Positions 18,126 to 26,534 of a stretch of DNA of 64,000 bases are shown here, piece by piece. Position numbers and translations under genes: made by a program. Source of the stretch: Streptomyces sp. NBC_01497 (GTDB taxonomy: Bacteria; Actinomycetota; Actinomycetes; Streptomycetales; Streptomycetaceae); the NCBI RefSeq assembly GCF_036250695.1, contig NZ_CP109427.1, positions 1,860,001-1,924,000 on the forward strand. Direction: 5' to 3'. Every line of letters starts with the position of its first letter. The stretch's first letter is position 1. The notes below the pieces were generated by a model. The model was not told where the DNA came from, searched no databases, and saw nothing but the letters and a program-made list of their open reading frames with translations.

Positions 18126-19718
18126 GTGAAGATAGGCAACTGGCGGGCGGCAGCGTCCGCCGCGGCGGCGATGACAGCCATGCTCATGGCCGCGGGCTGC
18201 GGCGCCGAGAGCGGCTCCTCCGGCACGGGCGATCACACGATCGTCATCGGCATGTCGGACGACGTTCTCGCGACCGACCCCGCCTCCGGGTACGACCCCG
18301 GCTCCTGGATGCTGTTCAACAACGTCTTCCAGTCGCTCATGAGCTTCCCCAAGGGCGGCGCGACCCCCACCCCCGAGGCCGCGAAGACCTGCGGGTTCCA
18401 GGGCGGGAGCACCACGTACAAGTGCACACTGCGCGACGGGCTGAAATTCAGCAACGGGGACGCGCTGACCTCGGCGGACGTGAAGTTCTCCTTCGACCGT
18501 GCGATCCGCATCGACGATGCGGCAGGGCCCAGCCCCCTGCTGTCCACCATCGAGAACATCGACACGCCGGACGCGCGGACCGTGGTCTTCCACCTCAAGG
18601 TGTCGGATGCCACGTTCCCCAGCAAGATCGCCTCCGGCGCGGGCTCGATCGTGGATCACCGGGTCTATCCGGCCGACAAGCTGCTCACCACGGGCAAGGC
18701 AGTGGGCTCGGGGCCGTACGCGCTCTCCTCATTCGACGCGAAGACGCAGGCCGTCTTCGCGGTCAACAAGGCGTACCGCGGCACGGCCCAGGTGAAGAAC
18801 GCGGGCGTCACCCTCCGCTTCTTCAAGGGGGATCAGAAGGCACTCGGCTCGGCACTGCAGAAAGGTTCCGTCGACGTGGCGTACCGGGGTCTGACGGCCG
18901 GCGCCATCGCCGGACTGCAGAACTCGGACATGGCCGACGACGAAGGCGTCAACGTGGTCGAGGGCACCAGCGCCGAGGTGCAGCACCTCGTCTTCAACAT
19001 GGACGACCCGGTGGTGGGCAAGCTCGCCGTCCGCCAGGCCATCGCCTACCTGGTGGACCGCGACGCCCTGGTCAGCAAGGTCTACCAGTCCACCGCGACA
19101 CCGCTGTACTCGATCATCCCGGCGGGCATCACCGGCCACAACACCGCCTTCTTCGACATGTACGGCGGCAGGCCCTCGCTGGACAAGGCCCGCCACGCCC
19201 TGCGCTCCGCGGGCATCACCGGCAAGGTGCCCCTGACCCTGTGGTCCACACCGGTGCGCTACGGTCCGGCCACCGACGCGGAGTTCAACGCCATCGCCCA
19301 ACAGCTCAACGCCGGCGGACTGTTCGACGCGACCGTCAAATCCGCGCCGTTCGACCAGTACGAGAAGGGCATCGCGGCGGGGAAGTACCCCGTCTACGTC
19401 AAGGGCTGGGTGCCGGACTACCCGGACCCCGACAACTTCACCCAGCCCTTCTTCGGCAAAGGCAACGTCCTGGGCAACGGTTACCGGAACAACGACATCA
19501 CCGGCCGCATCCTCCCCGCCACCGAGGCGCAGACGAACCGCGAGCTGACCGACAAGGACTTCGGCGAGCTCCAGGACGAAGTGGCCCAGCAACTGCCGAT
19601 CCTGCCCCTGTGGCAGGGCAAGCAGTACGCGATCGCCTACCAGAACGTGCGGGGCCTGGAGTGGACGCTCGACCCGTCGACCGTCTTCCGGTTCTGGGAG
19701 ATCAGCAAGGGCGCCTGA
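18126..19718 (+). CDS. Peptide-type ABC transporter substrate-binding lipoprotein (family 5), orphan
   Basis: A 530-residue extracytoplasmic solute-binding protein. A short signal peptide ends in the lipobox MAAGC (Cys25), so it is membrane-anchored. The mature part has the SBP_bac_5 pattern: NVFQSLMSF, CTLRDGLKFSNGDALTSADV, the hinge-region AVGSGPYALSS, and VRQAIAYLVDRDALVSKVY. The family binds oligopeptides, nickel complexes or sugars. GTG 18126 begins the signal peptide; the frame is open upstream but without sense. No permease or ATPase genes are adjacent, so it would work with a transporter encoded elsewhere or as a sensor. Confidence 0.92.
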   Translation: MKIGNWRAAASAAAAMTAMLMAAGCGAESGSSGTGDHTIVIGMSDDVLATDPASGYDPGSWMLFNNVFQSLMSFPKGGATPTPEAAKTCGFQGGSTTYKCTLRDGLKFSNGDALTSADVKFSFDRAIRIDDAAGPSPLLSTIENIDTPDARTVVFHLKVSDATFPSKIASGAGSIVDHRVYPADKLLTTGKAVGSGPYALSSFDAKTQAVFAVNKAYRGTAQVKNAGVTLRFFKGDQKALGSALQKGSVDVAYRGLTAGAIAGLQNSDMADDEGVNVVEGTSAEVQHLVFNMDDPVVGKLAVRQAIAYLVDRDALVSKVYQSTATPLYSIIPAGITGHNTAFFDMYGGRPSLDKARHALRSAGITGKVPLTLWSTPVRYGPATDAEFNAIAQQLNAGGLFDATVKSAPFDQYEKGIAAGKYPVYVKGWVPDYPDPDNFTQPFFGKGNVLGNGYRNNDITGRILPATEAQTNRELTDKDFGELQDEVAQQLPILPLWQGKQYAIAYQNVRGLEWTLDPSTVFRFWEISKGA

Positions 19719-20202
19719 CACCGCGTTCCCGTCGCCGCCCCGCCAGGCCCCCGCAGTAACCCGTCGGCGCAAGCGCCCCGGGCCCGGAAGGATCACGCGT
19801 CCTGGCCGGATGACACTGCCCGGGGCGGCCTGGTGAAGACACACTTCCGTATCGAGGTGAACGGGGATCGGCCACCCGCCTCGGCGAGAGAGCAGAGCTC
19901 TCCCACCGAGGCGACAGCACACCGTTCGGGTCGACGGCACTCCCCTGTTCCTCCGTGGCGTGTGTTCTTCCGTGGCGTGGAGCGGGGAGATCCCACGTGA
20001 TGAGGATCGGCACGGGATCCCCCCGTGATGAGGGTCGGTGTGGTGACCGGTGCAGGGCGCCCGCGGCGGACGCCCGCGGTGGGCGCGTCACGAGGAGGGG
20101 CGCTCCACCCGTGTCGATGTCGCGGCTTGCTTCCCCGTCTCCGGCCACGACGACGGCCGGACCCGCGCCGGTCGGCCGGCAACCGGCGTCCTGACGCAGA
20201 GG
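19719..20202. other. Convergent intergenic stretch with an inverted repeat
   Basis: No gene is recognised. An inverted repeat CGCCCCGGGC (19774-19783) / GCCCGGGGCG (19818-19827) with a 34-nt loop may terminate the binding-protein transcript. Two short direct repeats containing GTGATGAGG-TCGG lie near 20000-20040. Confidence 0.5.
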
Positions 20203-21084
20203 TCAGGCCTGGATGCTCTCCAGGTCCTCAAGGAGACTCGGGTGCTTCGGCTCCCATCCGAGCGCCTGCCGGGTGTGCACGCTGGACGAGGGCTGGTCGG
20301 TCTCGAAGATCGGGCCGAGAGGGCCGTAGGTCTCCGACGGCACCGGCTGGACGGGCACGCCCAACCGCCGGCCGATGACCTCGGCGATGGCACGCACCGT
20401 GTCCCCCTCGTCGGCCACGGCGTGCCAGGAACTGCCGGCCGGGGCCTGCTCCAGGGCGAGCCGGATGAGGACGGCCGCGTCGCGTGCGTGGACGGCCGGC
20501 CACCGCTGGGTGCCATCGCCCGGGTAGCCGGACACTCCGCTCCGGCGTGCGATGTCGGTCAGCAGGCCGGCGAATCCGCCCGTGCCCTCGTTGTGGACCG
20601 TACGCGGCAGGCGTACGGCCGTGCTGCGGACCCCGCGCGAGGCCAGCTCCAGGACCGCGGTGACGGCGCGGCCTCGGCCCCCCACCGGCCCCTCGGTCCA
20701 CACCGGATCGGCCTCGGTGGAGGCGCGGCCCGGCGCGTTCGGCGTACCCGAGACGGTGACGAAGGGGCGGTCACTGCCGACGAGTTCCTCACCGAGGGCG
20801 GCGAGGGCGGCGGTCTCCTCGGCGACCGCCCGCGCGAGGGCTTCGGGGCTGCTGAAGTCGTTGGCGAAGGCCAGGTGGATCACACCGTCGCTCTGAGCGG
20901 CGCCTGCGCGAAGGACATCCAGGTCGGCGAGGCCTCCCCGGAGCGGCTCGGCGCCGGCCGCCTCAGCGACCCGTGCGGACGCCTCGGAGCGGGCGAGCGC
21001 GAGGACGGTGTGGCCGCTGCCGAGCAGTTCGGCGACGACGGCGGACCCGATCAGACCGGTCCCGCCGGTGACGAAAACGCGCAT
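20203..21084 (-). CDS. NAD(P)-dependent epimerase/dehydratase-type (atypical SDR) oxidoreductase
   Basis: A 293-residue extended/atypical SDR. The dinucleotide motif is VFVTGGTGLIGSAVVAELLG, followed by DGVIHLAFANDFSS and the VSGTPNAPG strand. The usual active-site YxxxK is not obvious, as in many atypical SDRs of this group. ATG 21084 is preceded by AGGAG. The gene is divergent from a TetR regulator and both promoters overlap two matching operators, so induction by a ligand of that TetR is likely. The substrate is unknown. Confidence 0.88.
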   Translation of the reverse strand: MRVFVTGGTGLIGSAVVAELLGSGHTVLALARSEASARVAEAAGAEPLRGGLADLDVLRAGAAQSDGVIHLAFANDFSSPEALARAVAEETAALAALGEELVGSDRPFVTVSGTPNAPGRASTEADPVWTEGPVGGRGRAVTAVLELASRGVRSTAVRLPRTVHNEGTGGFAGLLTDIARRSGVSGYPGDGTQRWPAVHARDAAVLIRLALEQAPAGSSWHAVADEGDTVRAIAEVIGRRLGVPVQPVPSETYGPLGPIFETDQPSSSVHTRQALGWEPKHPSLLEDLESIQA

Positions 21085-21098
21085 GGAACTCTCCTGTA

Positions 21099-21155
21099 AG
21101 TGATGAGACTCTTGTCCCATCACTCTAGCAGGCGACGGGACAAGAGTCCCATCAC
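21099..21155. promoter_or_regulatory. Paired TetR-type operators between oxidoreductase and TetR genes
   Basis: GAGAC-TCTT-GTCCC (21105-21118, inside a 26-bp imperfect palindrome 21099-21124) and GGGAC-AAGA-GTCCC (21137-21150) have centres 32 bp apart, about three helical turns. Both flank the divergent start sites. Confidence 0.8.
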
Positions 21156-21168
21156 GTAGGATGAGCCC

Positions 21169-21747
21169 ATGAGCCGGTGGGAACCAGGGGCGCGCGAACG
21201 CCTTGTCGTGGCTGCCGTCGACCTGTTCACCGAGCAGGGGTACGACGCCACCACGGTCACGCAGATCGCCGAACGCGCCGGCGTCACCAAAAGCACGTTC
21301 TTCCGGCACTTCCCCGACAAGCGCGAACTGCTCGTCGCCGGACAGGAGACGCTGAGCCGGCTGCTGGCCGAGGGGATCGCCGAGGCGCCCGACGACGTCA
21401 GCCCGCTCGAAGCGGTCGCCGCCGGACTTGAGCGCGCCGCGAGCGCGATGGGCACCATGAACCGCGACCTCGCCCCTCGCCTGAAGGCGGCCGTCGCCGC
21501 CAGTGGCGAACTGCAAGCGCGCGACGCGCTCAAGACCGTCAGCCTCGCGGCGGCGATGACCACCGCACTCGTCGCCCGTGGCATCCCCGATCCGACCGCG
21601 GCCCTCGCCGGCGAACTGGGCGTCCTCGCCTTCAAACGGGGCTTCGCCCAATGGTCCGAGGCGGACGAGGACGCCAGGAACGAGCCCGCCCGGTATTTCC
21701 TGACGGCTCTGGACGAGTTGCGTACGGCGAGCGCGACGCTGGGCTGA
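21169..21747 (+). CDS. TetR-family transcriptional regulator
   Basis: A 192-residue regulator. The N-terminal HTH is complete: ERLVVAAVDLFTEQGYDATT, VTQIAERAGVTKSTFFRHFP and DKRELLVAG. The helical effector domain has no recognisable ligand signature. It is divergent from the atypical SDR gene, with two GGGAC-N4-GTCCC operators between them, and therefore probably represses that gene and itself. Confidence 0.92.
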   Translation: MSRWEPGARERLVVAAVDLFTEQGYDATTVTQIAERAGVTKSTFFRHFPDKRELLVAGQETLSRLLAEGIAEAPDDVSPLEAVAAGLERAASAMGTMNRDLAPRLKAAVAASGELQARDALKTVSLAAAMTTALVARGIPDPTAALAGELGVLAFKRGFAQWSEADEDARNEPARYFLTALDELRTASATLG

Positions 21748-22012
21748 CCGGACACGCCCCACGCGCTCATCGGCTGCCTGCCGCCAGGCCGGCTCCCATC
21801 CGGGCTGCCGATCCCTGGATGCCCGGACTCGGTCTCACGTAGGGCGCCGGAGGCACACCACTGCGCCCCGGTCCCGCGCTCCTCGCTCATCGGGTGCGGC
21901 GGGAGGGACCCGTCCTATCGTCGGGCGCGCGTAAAGCGGGCCTTCGTCTTTGATCGAGCGTCGCGGATCGAGCGTCTTTGATCGAGCCCCCTGCCGACAG
22001 CGCTCCTGATCG

Positions 22013-22600
22013 CTACGCCCGGGAGGCGGCCGAGGGCGTGCCGTCGCCGACGGCGAGTCCGTCGAGGAGCAGGGTGATCAGACGCGAAGCGAGGTCACGG
22101 TCATGCTCGTGGCCGCTGATCAGAGTGATCCCGCCGAGCGCCATGAGGACGTCGTTCACCGACGCGTCCTTGCGCAGCCGCCCGGCGGCGATACCCGCCT
22201 GGAGCAGGGTCGTGACCGCCTGGGCCAGGGCGTCACGGCTGTGCAGGCGAAGCCCTTCGCGGGTGGCCAGGATGGCGGGCAGCGCGTCCGCCATGCCCTG
22301 CTTGGTGAGCATGTAGTCGACGAACGCCTCCATCCACTCGCGCAGCGCGGCCGTCGGGGCCAGGTCCTGGAGCAGCCGCCGCGCCGACGCGCACAGACGG
22401 TCGGTCTCGTTGCGGTAGGTGGCCTCGATGAGGTCCTCGCGGGTCGGAAAGCGGCGGTAGAGGGTGGCGATGCCCACCCCCGCCTCGGCGGCGATCGCCT
22501 TCAGCGTGGTGTCGGCTCCTTCCGTCGCGAAGACACGCGCGGCGACTTCGAGCAGCCGTTCATGGTTCGCCTTCGCGTCGGCACGCAGCGAGCGCGGCAT
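22013..22600 (-). CDS. TetR-family transcriptional regulator
   Basis: A 195-residue regulator. HTH: HERLLEVAARVFATEGADTT, LKAIAAEAGVGIATLYRRFP, TREDLIEATYR. The C-terminal effector domain is of the AcrR/TetR_C type common in SDR-linked regulators. ATG 22600 has AGGAGG upstream; the ORF extends four codons further but without a ribosome site. It is divergent from the SDR gene at 22738, with two palindromes in the shared promoter. A 265-bp gap to the previous TetR gene contains nothing notable. Confidence 0.93.
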   Translation of the reverse strand: MPRSLRADAKANHERLLEVAARVFATEGADTTLKAIAAEAGVGIATLYRRFPTREDLIEATYRNETDRLCASARRLLQDLAPTAALREWMEAFVDYMLTKQGMADALPAILATREGLRLHSRDALAQAVTTLLQAGIAAGRLRKDASVNDVLMALGGITLISGHEHDRDLASRLITLLLDGLAVGDGTPSAASRA

Positions 22601-22613
22601 CGCCCCTCCTTGC

Positions 22614-22668
22614 AAACGGATTCGGCTCCGTTTATAGTCCGAGGTAAGCGGACCCGACTCCGCTTACC
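22614..22668. promoter_or_regulatory. Paired palindromic operators and divergent -10 boxes
   Basis: AAACGGA-N6-TCCGTTT (22614-22633) and GGTAAGCGGA-N6-TCCGCTTACC (22643-22668) share the core CGGA-N6-TCCG, with centres 32 bp apart. Between them TATAGT (22633-22638, plus strand) and TATAAA on the minus strand can serve as divergent -10 boxes. This is a clear TetR-type control region. Confidence 0.85.
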
Positions 22669-22737
22669 GTATGCAGTGTAGTCGAACGCTTCGTGAAGTC
22701 CCCTCCGGGCAGCGGAGCCGGCAGCGAGGAGAAGATC

Positions 22738-23679
22738 ATGGGCGAGCGTGTCACCACACCGTTCGGGGCCGAGTCGACCGCCACGGAGGTCGCGGCGGGC
22801 ATCGACCTCACCGGCCGTCGCGCGATCGTGACCGGCGGCGCGGGAGGACTCGGGCGGGAGACCGCGCGGGTACTCGCCTCGGCGGGAGCCGAGGTGACCA
22901 TCGCGGCCCGCACACCGGCGGCGGGAAACGCGGCGGCCCGGGAGATCGCCGAGGAAACCGGCCGTACCCGTGTCTACGCCGGACAGCTGGACCTCGCGGA
23001 CCCGTCGTCCGTCGCCTCGTTCGTGGCGGGGTGGTCGGGGCCGCTGGACATCCTCGTCGACAACGCGGGGATCATGGCCACGCCCGAACGGCACACTCCG
23101 TCAGGCCGGGAGCTGCAGTTCGCGACGAACCACCTCGGCCACTTCGCGCTCACCGCGGGCCTCCACGGCGCGCTGACCGCCGCCGGAAGCGCCCGGGTGG
23201 TGGTCGTCAGCTCGGTCGGGCACGTCAACGGCCCGGTCCGCTTCGAGGATCCCGACTTCGCCAAGGACCCCTACGACCCGTGGCTGGCATACGCACAGTC
23301 CAAGACGGCCAACATCCTGTTCGCCGTGGAGGCGGCCAAGCGGTGGGCAGCCGACGGCATCGCCGTGAACGCGCTGAACCCCGGCCGCATCTGGGGAACC
23401 GGCCTCGGCCGCCACATGGACGCGCCGCCCGCCTCGTTCGACCCGTCGGGCACGTCCGGTGTGTCGGAGAAGACCGTCGCCCAGGGCGCGGCGACCTCCG
23501 TCCTCCTCGCGGCGTCGCCGCTGGTCGAGGGCGTCACCGGCACCTACTTCGAGGACTGCCAGGAAGCGGCCGCCTTCACGCCGGGAGTGCGCCGCGGGGT
23601 CGCCGACTACGCCGTCGACCCCGACAACGCCCGCCGGCTGTGGGATCTGTCGGTCGAGCTGACCGGTGTGGGCCGCTGA
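22738..23679 (+). CDS. SDR-family oxidoreductase (retinol-dehydrogenase-like)
   Basis: A 313-residue classical SDR with a full set of motifs: TGGAGGLGRETARVLA for the cofactor, DILVDNAGIM, the catalytic serine in VVVVSSVGH, YAQSK with the catalytic Tyr and Lys, and NALNPGRI. The wide spacing between Ser and Tyr is typical of WWOX/retinol-dehydrogenase-like SDRs. GAGGAGAAG precedes ATG 22738. It is divergent from and presumably repressed by the TetR gene at 22013. The physiological substrate is unknown. Confidence 0.92.
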   Translation: MGERVTTPFGAESTATEVAAGIDLTGRRAIVTGGAGGLGRETARVLASAGAEVTIAARTPAAGNAAAREIAEETGRTRVYAGQLDLADPSSVASFVAGWSGPLDILVDNAGIMATPERHTPSGRELQFATNHLGHFALTAGLHGALTAAGSARVVVVSSVGHVNGPVRFEDPDFAKDPYDPWLAYAQSKTANILFAVEAAKRWAADGIAVNALNPGRIWGTGLGRHMDAPPASFDPSGTSGVSEKTVAQGAATSVLLAASPLVEGVTGTYFEDCQEAAAFTPGVRRGVADYAVDPDNARRLWDLSVELTGVGR

Positions 23680-23990
23680 CCGCGCGCGTCGCCGCACACG
23701 CCCCGTACAGACGAGGTACGGATCCCTGCAGGGAGAGAGGACATGACCAGGGACAGCGCCCCGGAATTCGCGGGCGCTGCGATCCTTCGTCCCCGACCGC
23801 CCGCAAGGCCGAGCACCCCCTCGGCCGCATCGCACAGGCGATGTCGGATCCGGGTCGGATCCGACATCGCCAGTGAGATTCGCGGCTCGCCATGGGGCTC
23901 CTTGTGTGTTGCACACCTGCCGGGCGGCCCCGGCAAAGTCGCTGCAAGTAATTCGACTTGCCGGGCCGTGTGACTGGTCCGGAAGCGGCT
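23680..23990. other. Intergenic stretch between convergent oxidoreductase genes
   Basis: No gene is recognised. Its main content is the 16-bp perfect inverted repeat at 23837-23871, listed separately. Small open frames here have no family features. Confidence 0.55.
23837..23871. repeat. Perfect 16-bp inverted repeat with 3-nt loop
   Basis: GGCGATGTCGGATCCG (23837-23852), GGT, CGGATCCGACATCGCC (23856-23871). The arms match at all 16 positions. It sits between two convergent genes, 158 bp after one stop and 120 bp before the other, so it may be a bidirectional terminator, but the arms are unusually perfect and only moderately GC-rich. Confidence 0.85.
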
Positions 23991-24884
23991 TTAGATGACC
24001 AGAACTCGGCGCCCGCGCGTGTGACCGGTGCGGCTGTCGATGTGGGCCGCCGCGGCTTCGGCGAGCGTGTACGACTTCTCGATCGGGATGTGGAACTTGC
24101 CCTGCGAGATGAGGTCGGCGGCTTCAGCGAGCGCGGCCGGCATGCTCCCGGCCGCACCGGAGAATCGGACACCGAGCTCCTGCGCAGCGAGATCGGCGAT
24201 GGAGATCACCTTCTGTGGGTCCCCGGTCAGCTCGATGAGCTCGCGGATTACGCCCGAGCCGGCCAGGTCGAGGGCCGCGTCGACACGGCCGAGCTGCCGC
24301 ACCCGCTCGACCCAGCCCTTGTCGTACGTCGTGGCGAGGGCCCCCAGGCTGCGCAGGTAGTCCTGGTTCGCGGCCCCGGCCGTACCGATGACCGTGATGC
24401 CGCGGTCGCGGGCGATCTGCAGCACCGCCGATCCGACTCCGCCGGCCGCGCCGCTTACCAGGAGCGTCTGCCCAGGCCGCACCCCGACCTCGCGGAGGAT
24501 GCGCAGCGCGGTCTCGACCACGGAGGGGTAGCCGGCTGCCTCTTCAAACGAAAGCCCCTCGGGCATGTGGGCCCAGGCCGACAGCACGGCGAACTCGGCA
24601 TATGTACTTGCCCCTTCGCCGAAGACGTGGTCGCCGACCGCGATCCCTTCGACGTCCTCGCCGACCTCGTCCACCACCCCGGCGGCGTCCAGTCCGACCC
24701 CGGAGGGCAGCTCGATCGGATGAGCCCCCAGGACCTGGCCTTCGCGGACCCTCCAGTCAACGGGGTTCACGCCCGCCGCCCGCACGGCGATCCGTATCTG
24801 GCCGAGGCCCGCGTGGGGCTCCTCGGCATCGATGAGTTGCAGAACGTCCGGACCGCCGAACTCGGCGAAGCTCACTTTCTTCAT
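23991..24884 (-). CDS. Zinc-independent MDR-family NADP-dependent oxidoreductase (quinone reductase-like)
   Basis: A 297-residue medium-chain reductase. The GroES-like N-terminal domain has KVSFAEFGGPDVLQL and VRAAGVNPVDWRVREG. The Rossmann part has LLVSGAAGGVGSAVLQIARD (AxxGxxG motif) and VIGTAGAANQDYLRSLGA. The zinc-binding cysteines of alcohol dehydrogenases are absent, as in quinone oxidoreductases. The C-terminus ends GHTRGRRVLVI. The start is ambiguous between ATG 24884 (chosen) and ATG 24896, four codons upstream. It is divergent from a TetR regulator over a CTAACAGTTAG palindrome. Confidence 0.92.
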   Translation of the reverse strand: MKKVSFAEFGGPDVLQLIDAEEPHAGLGQIRIAVRAAGVNPVDWRVREGQVLGAHPIELPSGVGLDAAGVVDEVGEDVEGIAVGDHVFGEGASTYAEFAVLSAWAHMPEGLSFEEAAGYPSVVETALRILREVGVRPGQTLLVSGAAGGVGSAVLQIARDRGITVIGTAGAANQDYLRSLGALATTYDKGWVERVRQLGRVDAALDLAGSGVIRELIELTGDPQKVISIADLAAQELGVRFSGAAGSMPAALAEAADLISQGKFHIPIEKSYTLAEAAAAHIDSRTGHTRGRRVLVI

Positions 24885-24900
24885 GCGGCCGACCATAACA

Positions 24901-24948
24901 CTAACAGTTAGCGTTTAGTAACGGTTCCTATTTTAGATCTGGTAGTGT
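24901..24948. promoter_or_regulatory. TetR operator and leaderless promoter
   Basis: CTAAC-A-GTTAG (24901-24911) lies in the divergent promoter. TAGTGT at 24943-24948 ends 6 nt before the ATG of the TetR gene, so that transcript is probably leaderless. Confidence 0.6.
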
Positions 24949-24954
24949 AACGGT

Positions 24955-25578
24955 ATGACCGTGCCGACGACCGGACGCCGTGAGCGCAAGAAGGCCGCGA
25001 CCCGCCAGAAAATCGCTGACACCGCCCTGCGGCTCTTCCTGGAACGTGGGTACGACGCGGTGGGTATCCGGGACGTGGCCTCCGAGGCCGACGTGGCCGT
25101 CACCACGCTCTTCTCCCACTTCGCCTCGAAAGAGGCCCTGGTGTTCGAGCGGGACGACGATTTCGAGCAGCGCGTCACGCAGGCAGTCACCGATCGGGCA
25201 CAGCACGAGTCGCTCATCCCTGCATTGCGCCGCGAGATCCATGCCCTGGTGCGCCATTGCACGGCCAACGGCGCCGCCCCGATCTGGCGCCTGATCGACG
25301 AGTCGCCCGCCCTGCGGGAGTACGAGGAATCGATGCGGCTGCGCCACGCGGAGTCGTTGGCAACGGCGCTCGTCGCCGCCCCCGGCGTGCAGCAGAGCAC
25401 GACGGCCTGCCGCACGATCGCGAGGTTCGTGATCGATGCCTATTCAGTGGCGCGTGAAGCGGTCGACCCACAGGCCGCGGTGGACGAGATCTTCCACATG
25501 ATCGAGGCAGCCTGGAAGGTCACCTGCCCGTCCGCGAGCGGTCGCCAGGGACCCGACGGGTCGCGGCTGCGGGCCTGA
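24955..25578 (+). CDS. TetR-family transcriptional regulator
   Basis: A 207-residue regulator. After a basic N-terminus the HTH reads KIADTALRLFLERGYDAVGI, RDVASEADVAVTTLFSHF, ASKEALVFER, followed by a helical effector domain (TetR_C_7-like in layout). No ribosome-binding site precedes ATG 24955; a -10 box just upstream supports leaderless translation. It is divergent from the quinone-reductase-like gene, its likely target. A long hairpin follows the stop. Confidence 0.92.
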   Translation: MTVPTTGRRERKKAATRQKIADTALRLFLERGYDAVGIRDVASEADVAVTTLFSHFASKEALVFERDDDFEQRVTQAVTDRAQHESLIPALRREIHALVRHCTANGAAPIWRLIDESPALREYEESMRLRHAESLATALVAAPGVQQSTTACRTIARFVIDAYSVAREAVDPQAAVDEIFHMIEAAWKVTCPSASGRQGPDGSRLRA

Positions 25579-25584
25579 GAAGGC

Positions 25585-25633
25585 GTCGCTTACCGCGGCG
25601 ACGCACGAGGTTGGCGTCGCCACGGTAAGCGAC
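25585..25633. terminator. 20-bp inverted repeat after the TetR gene
   Basis: The arms at 25585-25604 and 25614-25633 match at 19 of 20 positions around a 9-nt loop, starting 6 nt after the TetR stop. A terminator is the simplest reading, though the length and perfection would also fit a mobile-element end. Confidence 0.7.
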
Positions 25634-25829
25634 GATGATCTGCTCGAACTCGTTGTTGGCCTATGGCGCTGTGGTGACTGCAAGGACCGCCGAAGAAACG
25701 ACACGAAGTTGAGACTCCGACGTCCGACACCACGTGAGATCACGGAAGAAGCTGCAGGCTACGAGGGCGCTCTCCGGCACCGGTCGCGGAACCCTACAAT
25801 CTCGTCGACCTGGGGGCAACGCACTTAGC

Positions 25830-26024
25830 TCACTTCAGGGAGTCGAGGATCTCCGCGTCGCTGTCCAAAAGCTCGGCCAGGACGTCATCGACCTTCAGCT
25901 CGGCACGGTTCTGGGCGTCGCGGATTGCCTCGATGGCGAGCTCCTGCTTGCTGCGGTGCTCGCGACGAGCACGCTCGGTGAGCTTGGCGTCAAGGTCGTC
26001 AGGGAGTCGGAGTGTCATCGCCAT
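25830..26024 (-). CDS. Ribbon-helix-helix (CopG/Arc-type) antitoxin-like protein, orphan
   Basis: A 64-residue protein. MTLRLPDDLDAKLTERARRE is the DNA-binding beta-strand and helix A of the RHH fold, then RSKQELAIEAIRDA is helix B. The acidic C-terminus VDDVLAELLDSDAEILDSLK is the toxin-neutralising type of tail. Such antitoxins usually precede a Doc/Fic or PIN toxin. Downstream on the same strand (25579-25829) I find no intact toxin frame. A GATACC-N5-GGTATC palindrome just upstream is a likely autoregulatory site. Confidence 0.8.
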   Translation of the reverse strand: MAMTLRLPDDLDAKLTERARREHRSKQELAIEAIRDAQNRAELKVDDVLAELLDSDAEILDSLK

Positions 26025-26032
26025 GCATTGAC

Positions 26033-26068
26033 GATACCGAACTGGTATCCAGGTCGCGTGGTGATACC
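26033..26068 (-). promoter_or_regulatory. Antitoxin operator
   Basis: GATACC-GAACT-GGTATC (26033-26049) plus a third GATACC at 26063-26068, directly upstream of the RHH gene. Repeated half-sites are typical of cooperative RHH autoregulation. Confidence 0.65.
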
Positions 26069-26534
26069 CACGACCCAGGGCCCGGCTACGATTCCGCCCC
26101 CGCCTCGTCGTCTCCGTGGCAGAACCACACCACTCGGCGCCGTTCATCGACTGGGAGACGCCAAGCTGAGGCCCAAGGCCTTCGGCCGCCGGAACCCCAT
26201 GCCCTGCGGCAATGTCCCGCACGATCAAGCCCGAGCGGTTCTTCGCAGCGAGGCCCAGCCGAAGAGAGGTGCCTCGGGACCGTCCGGGCTCCCAAGCCCC
26301 GAAGTGCGTCACGCGACTCGGCCTGGGACGCTCGCGTGCCGCGCGTCCACACCACGCGTGACGGCCCGCGGTTGCCGGACCGACGTCCGCACCGCCGCCA
26401 GACCACCGCAGCTGCCGCTCCGACAGCGACGGTGCCGGCGACTCGGCTCGCCCCGTCGGCCGGCTCATCGCCGCGCCGCCAGGACGTCTCCCTCCTCCAC
26501 CTGAACCCGCCGACCACCTGCGGGAGGGTCTGCG
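26069..26534. other. Gene-free stretch upstream of the RHH gene
   Basis: About 470 bp. Several frames are open but none shows a recognisable domain or a good ribosome site. It may contain decayed sequence. Confidence 0.4.

Noticed and set aside
25579..25829. Doc- or PIN-type toxin downstream of the RHH antitoxin
   Set aside because: A few residues (PESALV in one frame) faintly recall Doc, but stops interrupt all frames and no start is suitable.
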